Part shown: positions 1 through 5,053 of the stretch, piece after piece | Numbering within the stretch: position 1 is the stretch's first letter | Layout of the letters: each line of letters starts with the position of its first letter | DNA from: Bacillota bacterium | GTDB taxonomy: Bacteria > Bacillota > Clostridia > Peptostreptococcales > Anaerovoracaceae | DNA: 5,937 nt | Assembly (NCBI GenBank): GCA_029266295.1 | Contig: JAQSXD010000247.1 | Location: 1-5,937 of the forward strand | Reading direction: 5' to 3' | The notes under the pieces: model-generated | Seen by the model: only the letters and a program-made list of their open reading frames with translations | What the model was told of the DNA's origin: nothing | The model's database searches: none | Position numbers and translations under genes: made by a program

Positions 1-135
1 ATCCATAACTTTTCCGGTGTCCTTACGAATACCAACCCGTTCAATTGTCATGAGACCTTGGGCAGTAAACATAAGATCGTCACTGAGTGCAACTCCAATC
101 GTCTTATCTCCAACATCTAAAGCGATTAATTTCAT
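1..135 (-). CDS. ruvX: RuvX/YqgF-family Holliday junction resolvase-like nuclease, N-terminal 45 residues (3' end beyond the window)
   Basis: Reading leftward from an ATG at 133-135, the frame is open to the window edge and gives 45 residues starting MKLIALDVGDKTIGVALSD. This is the hallmark first beta strand and acidic motif of the YqgF/RuvX RNase H-like fold: the Asp of LDVG is the first catalytic acidic residue, and the family consensus is close to LDxGxKRIGVAxSD. Family members are about 135-150 aa, so roughly two thirds of the gene is missing here. Members are implicated in 16S rRNA 5'-end maturation (E. coli YqgF) and proposed as Holliday junction resolvases; which role applies cannot be told from this fragment. 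The start is supported by AGGA at 144-147, 8 bases from the ATG. The gene follows ireB in the same direction, as in many Firmicutes, where alaS-ireB-ruvX is a conserved order. A Thr replaces the usual Arg after the Lys in the motif, a minor change. Confidence 0.93.
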   Translation of the reverse strand, partial: MKLIALDVGDKTIGVALSDDLMFTAQGLMTIERVGIRKDTGKVMD

Positions 136-141
136 GGTTTA

Positions 142-200
142 TTTCCTTTCAAACTGGATTCAATCTGGATGATTATATTTTCAACATAGAATGCGATATT
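142..200 (-). promoter_or_regulatory. Possible ruvX promoter (-10 box) and ribosome binding site
   Basis: On the minus strand a perfect TATAAT lies at 172-177, about 37 bases upstream of the ruvX ATG, and the ribosome binding site AAAGGAAA lies at 142-149. No good -35 hexamer sits at 16-18 bases: the 17-base position (195-200) reads AATATC. There is no TG extension. This could be a weak or activator-dependent promoter, or a chance match in an AT-rich spacer. It matters because a hairpin lies upstream, after ireB. Confidence 0.35.
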
Positions 201-233
201 GATATGGAACTTTTTAAATTGATCTAATTTTTG

Positions 234-266
234 AAAACTAAGAAAGCGGACTGTGATAGCCCGCTT
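234..266 (-). terminator. Candidate intrinsic terminator or attenuating hairpin after ireB
   Basis: Reading leftward, AAGCGG (261-266) pairs with CCGCTT (244-249). The 11-base loop can add two or three further inner pairs beyond one mismatch. The stem is followed by TTCTTAGTTTT (234-243 and adjoining bases), an interrupted T tract. It lies about 40 bases past the ireB stop codon and 100 bases before ruvX. The stem is short and the T run is broken, so read-through into ruvX is plausible. Confidence 0.45.
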
Positions 267-307
267 AACTTATATGTTCTGAAACACTGCATTTGATGTA
301 TCAACCG

Positions 308-556
308 TTATTTTTTTAAGAATGCCCTAAGCAGCTCTTCCACAAGGTCGTCACGTTCTATATGTCGGATGATATTTCTGGCATTATTATGCCCTGTAAT
401 ATAAGAAGGATCTCCCGACAGAATGTATCCGACCATCTGATCGATTGCATTATAGCCTTTTTCTTCTAAAGCATCGTAAACAGTTTTGAGAATATCTTCC
501 GTTGTCTGCTGCTCCCCCTTGTCAGGGCTATTAAAAAGTATAGTATTTCTGTCCAT
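308..556 (-). CDS. ireB: IreB family regulatory phosphoprotein (UPF0297/YrzL)
   Basis: This small cytosolic protein (82 aa) closely fits the IreB/UPF0297 family, which is about 80-90 aa long. The diagnostic core is present: VYDALEEKGYN at residues 26-36, QMVGYILSGDPSYI at 40-53, HNNARNIIRHIERD at 56-69 and a LVEELLRAFL tail. In Enterococcus faecalis, IreB is a substrate of the PASTA-domain Ser/Thr kinase IreK and affects cephalosporin resistance; that role is known for the family member and only inferred here. The phosphoacceptors there are N-terminal threonines; the candidate here is Thr5 in MDRNTILF, with Thr18-Thr19 further in. The ATG at 554-556 is chosen as start because AAGGGG at 565-570 lies 8 bases upstream. 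A longer reading from GTG at 563-565 (85 aa) would overlap that ribosome binding site with no spacer. The gene lies 78 bases after alaS on the same strand and before ruvX, the usual Firmicute order. Confidence 0.95.
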   Translation of the reverse strand: MDRNTILFNSPDKGEQQTTEDILKTVYDALEEKGYNAIDQMVGYILSGDPSYITGHNNARNIIRHIERDDLVEELLRAFLKK

Positions 557-564
557 TCTGCTCA

Positions 565-619
565 CCCCTTCTTTCTTATGGATGATTTTATTATATCAAA
601 TGCTCCGTGACATAAACAA
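565..619 (-). promoter_or_regulatory. Likely internal ireB promoter (extended -10) and ribosome binding site
   Basis: In the alaS-ireB spacer the minus strand reads TTTGATATAAT: a perfect TATAAT at 590-595 preceded by the TGn extension at 596-598. With an 18-base spacer the -35 position (614-619) is TTGTTT, matching the first three consensus bases. Transcription would begin near 583, giving a leader of about 27 bases that contains AAGGGG (565-570). An imperfect CTCC/GGAG hairpin at about 601-623 has no T tract and is not called a terminator, so ireB is probably also reached by read-through from alaS. Confidence 0.5.
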
Positions 620-634
620 GGAGTTTTCTGATTT

Positions 635-3265
635 TTAATATTGTTGTAACAAAGTTTCCGCTAAATCCAATGCATCATTGATCTTAGACGGATCTTTAGC
701 ACCAGCTTGAGCCATATCTGCTTTGCCCCCGCCGCCGCCGCCTGCTGCTGCTGCAATTTGCTTAATCATATTACCGGCGTGATAACCCTTTTCCAGAAGA
801 TCATCTGAGACAGAGACCATAAAGGTAACTTTGCCGTTTGTTTCAGTTGCAAATACGATGATGATGCCTTTGTTCTCCGCTTTGATCTGATCGGAAAGAG
901 TTCTAAGATCATTGATATCATAATCTTTAAAGGCTTTTGTGATCAAACGCACGTCTTTAATCACCTTGGCTTCTGAGATGAGCGCATCGAGGCCGGAACT
1001 CATTGCCTGACGTTTCAGATCTTCCAGTTCTTTTTTGCTTGCCTTCAGCTCTTCATTCAAGATGGTGATCCTGTTTAAGAGACCGGAACCATTTGTTTTC
1101 AGTGCATCGGCAGCAGAATGAACAAGTTCCTCTTCGGTCTTGAGTTTTTTGTATAATCCGGTACCTGTGATGGCTTCAATTCTTCTGACTCCTGCCGCAA
1201 CTCCGTTTTCGCTCAGGATGCGGAAGGCGCCGATTTGCCCGGAATTACTAATATGCGTTCCTCCGCAGAGCTCTGTGCTGTAGTCGCCTACAGAAACAAC
1301 ACGGACTGTATCACCGTATTTTTCACCAAACAAAGCAGTAGCACCGGAGATGATTGCATCTTCTACGGATTTAACCTCTGTGATGACCGGGAAGAAATAA
1401 TTTATTTTTTCATTTACAATCGATTCGATTTTCAGTAGATCGGACTTTGAGATTCCTTCAAAATGCGTAAAATCGAAACGAAGGCTGTCTTCTGTAACAT
1501 TGGAACCAGCCTGTTCTACATGGTTGCCTAAAACTTCTTTCAAAGCCTTATGCAAAATGTGGGTTGCGGTATGATTTCTGGCAGTATTATTTCTTCTTCC
1601 AATAGAAACTTGAGCTGAAACAAGATCGCCAACTTTGACATTTCCTGCTACAACCTTAACCTTATGAGCATAGATTCCCTTGGATTTGGAAACTGAGAGA
1701 ACTTCAAGTTCAGAATGATCTCCTTTCAGGATTCCTGTGTCGCTGGCCTGTCCGCCGCTTTCTGCATAGAATGGTGTTTTATCTAGAACCAGAAGTGCAC
1801 TGTCCCCTTCTGATAAGCTTCCGACTGGCTGCTTATCAAGGAACAGTCCTTTTACAGATGCTTCTCCGGATAAGGTGTCATAACCGATAAATGTAGTATC
1901 TTCAAGACCGGAGAACATTGTTGCGTCATCAGACCATCCTTCGTCTTCATCGGATTTTCTAGCTGCTCTGGCTTGTTCTTTCTGATGGAGCATGTGTTCG
2001 TTAAATCCTTCTACATCAGCAGCACATCCATTTTCCTCAAGGATTTCCTGCGTCAGTTCCAGCGGGAATCCATAGGTATCATAGAGCTTAAAGACTTTAT
2101 CTCCAGAGAGTATTGTCTGGGATGCAGCATTTAATTCTTTAATATAGTCATGAATAATAGCAGTACCTTGATCGATAGTGGTACTGAATTTATCTTCTTC
2201 AACAGTAAGGATCTTATGAATATAATCTCTTCTCTCCTCCAGTTCAGGATATGCAGAACCGGAAACTTCAATGACCTTCTTGGATAAGTCTGCAAGGAAA
2301 GAACCCTGAATTCCAAGGAGTTTTCCGTGTCTTGCGGCTCTTCTGAGAAGACGGCGAAGCACATATCCCCTACCCTCGTTGCTAGGCAGAATTCCATCTG
2401 CAATCATGAAGGTAACGGAACGAATATGATCTGTAATGATACGAATGGAGATGTCAGTATTCGCTGTTCCATCTTTGTATTCAACCCCAGACAATTCAAC
2501 GACAGATTTCAGAATATACTGGATTGTGTCAACATTAAAGATAGAATCCACTTCCTGCATGATGCAGGCAAGACGTTCCAATCCCATCCCTGTATCAATG
2601 TTTGGGTGTGCCAGCGGTGTATAATTTCCTGCTTCATCTCGATTAAACTGTGTGAATACATGATTCCAGAACTCTACATAACGGTCGCATTCACAGCCAG
2701 GTTTACAGTCGGGTTTTCCGCAGCCGTATTTTTCTCCTCTATCAAAGTATATTTCAGAACATGGACCGCAGGGGCCTGTCCCAATTTCCCAAAAATTATC
2801 GTCTTTGCCCAGGGGAACAATTCTTTCTTCCGGGAGTCCGATGGTGTTTTTCCAAATCTCAACGGCTTCATGATCCTCTTCGTAAACGCTTGCCCATAAA
2901 CGATCCACTGGCATATTCAATACTTTTGTGATGAATTCCCAGCCCCAAGTTATGGATTCGACCTTAAAATAATCACCGAACGAAAAGCTGCCCAGCATTT
3001 CAAAGAATGTGGCGTGTCTGGCCGTGTAACCTACGTTTTCAATGTCTCCCGTACGGATACATTTTTGACATGTGGTCATTCTCTTGCTCGGAGGAGTTTC
3101 CAGTCCGGCAAAATATGGCTTTAAAGGAGCCATTCCGGAGTTGATCAAGAGAAGGCTCTTATCTTTTTCCGGTATCAAAGAAAAGCTTTTTCTTGCATAA
3201 TGGTCCTTTCCCTCATAAAATTCTTGAAACATTCTCCTTAGCTCGTTCAATCCAAGTTTTTCCAT
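635..3265 (-). CDS. alaS: Alanyl-tRNA synthetase
   Basis: This cytosolic enzyme charges tRNA-Ala with alanine using ATP and edits mischarged Ser/Gly-tRNA-Ala. At 876 aa it is the normal full length, with all domains. The class II catalytic core is residues 1-250: RHATFFEMLGSFSFGDYF at 83-100 includes motif 2, GPCGPC is at 164-169, and NIDTGMGLER (motif 3) is at 222-231. The tRNA-recognition region follows, with NEGRGYVLRRLLRRAARHG at 296-314. The editing domain has the zinc-type quartet His565, His569 (HTATH), Cys667 and His671 (CGGTH). The C-Ala domain ends in a Gly6 run (842-847). A Cys insert (Cys182, Cys187, Cys191, Cys193) resembles that in clostridial enzymes and may bind metal. The ATG at 3263-3265 gives the canonical MEKLGLNELR start, with AGGAGG 10 bases upstream. 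That site lies inside the end of the preceding cyclase gene, 3 bases away, so expression probably depends on cyclase transcription. No T-box leader was found. Confidence 0.99.
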   Translation of the reverse strand: MEKLGLNELRRMFQEFYEGKDHYARKSFSLIPEKDKSLLLINSGMAPLKPYFAGLETPPSKRMTTCQKCIRTGDIENVGYTARHATFFEMLGSFSFGDYFKVESITWGWEFITKVLNMPVDRLWASVYEEDHEAVEIWKNTIGLPEERIVPLGKDDNFWEIGTGPCGPCSEIYFDRGEKYGCGKPDCKPGCECDRYVEFWNHVFTQFNRDEAGNYTPLAHPNIDTGMGLERLACIMQEVDSIFNVDTIQYILKSVVELSGVEYKDGTANTDISIRIITDHIRSVTFMIADGILPSNEGRGYVLRRLLRRAARHGKLLGIQGSFLADLSKKVIEVSGSAYPELEERRDYIHKILTVEEDKFSTTIDQGTAIIHDYIKELNAASQTILSGDKVFKLYDTYGFPLELTQEILEENGCAADVEGFNEHMLHQKEQARAARKSDEDEGWSDDATMFSGLEDTTFIGYDTLSGEASVKGLFLDKQPVGSLSEGDSALLVLDKTPFYAESGGQASDTGILKGDHSELEVLSVSKSKGIYAHKVKVVAGNVKVGDLVSAQVSIGRRNNTARNHTATHILHKALKEVLGNHVEQAGSNVTEDSLRFDFTHFEGISKSDLLKIESIVNEKINYFFPVITEVKSVEDAIISGATALFGEKYGDTVRVVSVGDYSTELCGGTHISNSGQIGAFRILSENGVAAGVRRIEAITGTGLYKKLKTEEELVHSAADALKTNGSGLLNRITILNEELKASKKELEDLKRQAMSSGLDALISEAKVIKDVRLITKAFKDYDINDLRTLSDQIKAENKGIIIVFATETNGKVTFMVSVSDDLLEKGYHAGNMIKQIAAAAGGGGGGKADMAQAGAKDPSKINDALDLAETLLQQY
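725..754 (-). repeat. Trinucleotide run (GCA x4 then GGC/GGG x6) within alaS
   Basis: Thirty bases encode Ala838-841 followed by Gly842-847, using GCA four times and then GGC five times with one GGG. It lies in the C-Ala domain at the conserved glycine-rich segment before KADMAQAG, so the amino acids are expected for the family. Only the uniform codon choice makes it a microsatellite-like run. The reading frame is intact. Confidence 0.85.
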
Positions 3266-3281
3266 TTACTATAATCCTCCT
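3266..3281 (-). promoter_or_regulatory. alaS ribosome binding site embedded in the last codons of the cyclase gene
   Basis: On the minus strand AGGAGG (3276-3281) is formed by the codons for the cyclase C-terminal Thr-Gly-Gly. The cyclase TAG stop (3269-3271) lies between this site and the alaS ATG (3263-3265), with a spacing of 10 bases. Ribosomes finishing the cyclase would cover the alaS start region, the classic geometry for translational coupling. Confidence 0.85.
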
Positions 3282-4819
3282 GTTGTTGTGCTTTCTATAT
3301 CTAAATCATTGGAAAAAATAACATAGATTCCTTTGCCCTTTTCCTTTGAATAATACATCGCTTTATCTGCTTTCAGAAACAGCTCGGTATATCTTTCTCC
3401 ATGATCGGGTGAAACAGAAATTCCGATACTCGCTCGCAGTTTCAAAGATGTATCACTGGTTAGCTGGATATTGTTCAGTAATCTTGAAATTTCATCTGCT
3501 TTCATGATCAGATCATCATCTGATTTAATATCTTTTAGCAGAATGATGAATTCATCTCCGCCGATTCTTCCTTTAATATCTGTGGCTCTGAAGCTGCGGT
3601 TAATCCCATTTGCCACCTCTACCAAAGCTTTATCACCGTAATAATGCCCCATGTCATCGTTGATTCTTTTAAAATCGTCAATATCAATGACAAAGAGCGC
3701 ATGGCGCTGGTTTCTGCCCTCATTTTTCAGGAAGTCACTGATCAAATATTCACTGGTTATCTTATTGTAAAGCTCCGTCAGCAAATCATTCTCAGCTTTA
3801 AATTTAAGGATCTCGTTCTTTATCTTTAGTCTTTCATTGAGTATTTCCAGCTCATTCTTACTCTTCTCTATGGTAACTCTGTACCTGGCCTGTCTCCAAA
3901 TAATATAAAGGAACAGGACTGCAAACAAGATGAAAACCTGGATGGACAGCAAAACCGTCGGATTTTGAATGGATATGGTCTGCAGATTAATTCCATCACT
4001 TGGAGCGGTTGTTACCAGATACCAGTCATTGACACCGATGGGGGTAAAACAGAAATATTCCGATTTTCCGCGGAGCGTATAAAACACGATACCCGGTTCT
4101 CTGTTAACAAACGCTTGAATGAAATCATCCTTGCTTTCTCCCTTTTGAAATGAGACATCATTTAAAAAGCTGAAGACATTTTTATAATCTCGAAACGCCG
4201 AATTTCCAAAGGATAGAATAAAATCTCCGTTTCTTTCAATAATCTGATATTCTAAATCTCCTTTATTATCCGAGCTTCTCAGGATATTCATGATATAGTT
4301 GGAATAATATAATCCTGAAACGGTACCGGCTATTTTACTATCATGATAAATTGGCGACGTTAAGGCAATCATATCTCGATTGTACAGTGCATTCCGATAG
4401 ATGACAGAGATGTACTTTTTTCCGCCGGTAGACCCCACAAGATAATCGGGATGATTAATATTTACAGTGCCCTTATTATTAATATAATATTTGCCGTTGA
4501 GATCATTCACAAGCAACAGGCTGAATGGTGATTCATAACCTACCCGCTTGATAAACTCTCTTGCCTCATTGCTTTCTATTGAATCATAGGTGGCGAGAAT
4601 GGATGAAAGCGCAAATACCGTGTTTAAGTCACTTTTTATTTTCTCTCGTATCATCGCAGCGCTTGTCCTAGTCGCCAGCATTTGACTTGCTTTTTCTTCT
4701 GCCCGGGTATTTGTAGTTACATAGGAATAGAAATCGTATAAAAAAATGCACAGCGTTATTATGATCCCTATGATCAAAAATCCCCCGACCCATTTGTTTG
4801 TTCTCTCAAAGATACTCAT
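3269..4819 (-). CDS. Membrane-bound diguanylate cyclase with extracellular dCache-like sensor and GGDEF domain
   Basis: This 516-aa protein is predicted to make c-di-GMP from two GTP in response to an external signal. A short cytosolic start is followed by a membrane helix (about 11-32), an extracellular domain (about 33-286), a second helix (about 287-308), a charged helical linker (about 312-345) and a C-terminal GGDEF domain (about 345-505). The extracellular part has dCache features, such as LLLVNDLNGKYYINNKG and the IALTSPIYHDSKIAGTVSG segment (151-169). The catalytic domain looks active: DLLTELYNK at 345-353, DIDDFKRINDDMGHYYGD at 379-396 and GGDEF at 420-424. RATD at 411-414 lies five residues before GGDEF and is an intact inhibitory I-site, so product feedback is expected. 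No EAL or HD-GYP domain is present. The ligand is unknown. The ATG at 4817-4819 is the only sensible start: a stop lies seven codons upstream with no alternative between, and the next Met would lose the first helix. Its ribosome binding site is weak (AGAGAG at 4828-4833). The gene ends 3 bases before alaS. Confidence 0.95.
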   Translation of the reverse strand: MSIFERTNKWVGGFLIIGIIITLCIFLYDFYSYVTTNTRAEEKASQMLATRTSAAMIREKIKSDLNTVFALSSILATYDSIESNEAREFIKRVGYESPFSLLLVNDLNGKYYINNKGTVNINHPDYLVGSTGGKKYISVIYRNALYNRDMIALTSPIYHDSKIAGTVSGLYYSNYIMNILRSSDNKGDLEYQIIERNGDFILSFGNSAFRDYKNVFSFLNDVSFQKGESKDDFIQAFVNREPGIVFYTLRGKSEYFCFTPIGVNDWYLVTTAPSDGINLQTISIQNPTVLLSIQVFILFAVLFLYIIWRQARYRVTIEKSKNELEILNERLKIKNEILKFKAENDLLTELYNKITSEYLISDFLKNEGRNQRHALFVIDIDDFKRINDDMGHYYGDKALVEVANGINRSFRATDIKGRIGGDEFIILLKDIKSDDDLIMKADEISRLLNNIQLTSDTSLKLRASIGISVSPDHGERYTELFLKADKAMYYSKEKGKGIYVIFSNDLDIESTTTGGL

Positions 4820-4875
4820 ATTCCTATCTCTCTTATAATCTTACGAGATTTGTTATTTCTATGTTAAATTACTGA

Positions 4876-4911
4876 CCGATGTATTATACCACAAAACTCT
4901 ACATATATCTA
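4876..4911 (-). promoter_or_regulatory. Extended -10 promoter for the cyclase-alaS unit
   Basis: The minus strand reads TGGTATAAT (4883-4891): a perfect -10 box with the TGn extension. Seventeen bases upstream, TAGATA (4906-4911) matches four of six positions of TTGACA. The transcript would start near 4876, giving a leader of about 56 bases before the cyclase ATG. This leader is too short for a T-box, and no T-box core (AGGGTGGNACCGCG type) is visible in it. It is the best promoter-like signal in the window and the evident source of alaS transcript. Confidence 0.65.
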
Positions 4912-4922
4912 TTAAATTTATT

Positions 4923-5016
4923 GCGAGATTGCCATAAAAAGGCACAAAATGAGGCTAATCTGTGACAGTTCGTGTAAGTCAAATTTCTCGCTGTTTCCTA
5001 TTGCCAAATTCTGTGA
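4923..5016. repeat. Short repeats in the divergent intergenic region
   Basis: The spacer between the two divergent genes holds several short repeats. GCGAGA (4923-4928) and TCTCGC (4986-4991) form a 6-base inverted pair. CGAGATT at 4924-4930 is also found directly repeated at 4844-4850. AATCTGTGACAG (about 4957-4968, containing the small palindrome CTGTGACAG) resembles AATTCTGTGATAAG (about 5007-5020). They could be binding sites for a regulator of both genes, but each is short enough to be chance in AT-rich DNA. Confidence 0.25.
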
Positions 5017-5045
5017 TAAGATATAGAAAAATGAAATCCAAGGAG
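5001..5045 (+). promoter_or_regulatory. Possible promoter and ribosome binding site of the aldo/keto reductase gene
   Basis: TTGCCA (5001-5006) matches five of six -35 bases. Candidate -10 boxes are TATAGA (5022-5027, spacer 15) or TAGAAA (5024-5029, spacer 17); neither is strong. AAGGAG at 5040-5045 is a good ribosome binding site, 8 bases before the ATG. The ribosome binding site is secure; the promoter is tentative. Confidence 0.4.
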
Positions 5046-5053
5046 TATTACAA

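Noticed and set aside
293..304. TTGATGTATCAA near-palindrome after ireB
   Set aside because: It is a single 5-base-arm copy in AT-rich DNA with no partner site, so there is no basis for calling an operator.
601..623. CTCC/GGAG hairpin between alaS and ireB as a terminator
   Set aside because: There are only four outer pairs, then a mismatch, and no T tract follows on the minus strand; the bases overlap a better promoter candidate.
2327..2899. 190-codon open frame on the plus strand inside alaS
   Set aside because: It is fully antisense to the conserved catalytic core of alaS, has Cys/Phe/Ile-rich composition typical of a reverse-strand shadow, and shows no recognisable domain.
4929..4943. 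TGCC/GGCA hairpin in the divergent spacer
   Set aside because: A four-pair stem with an A-rich loop and no T tract is expected by chance.
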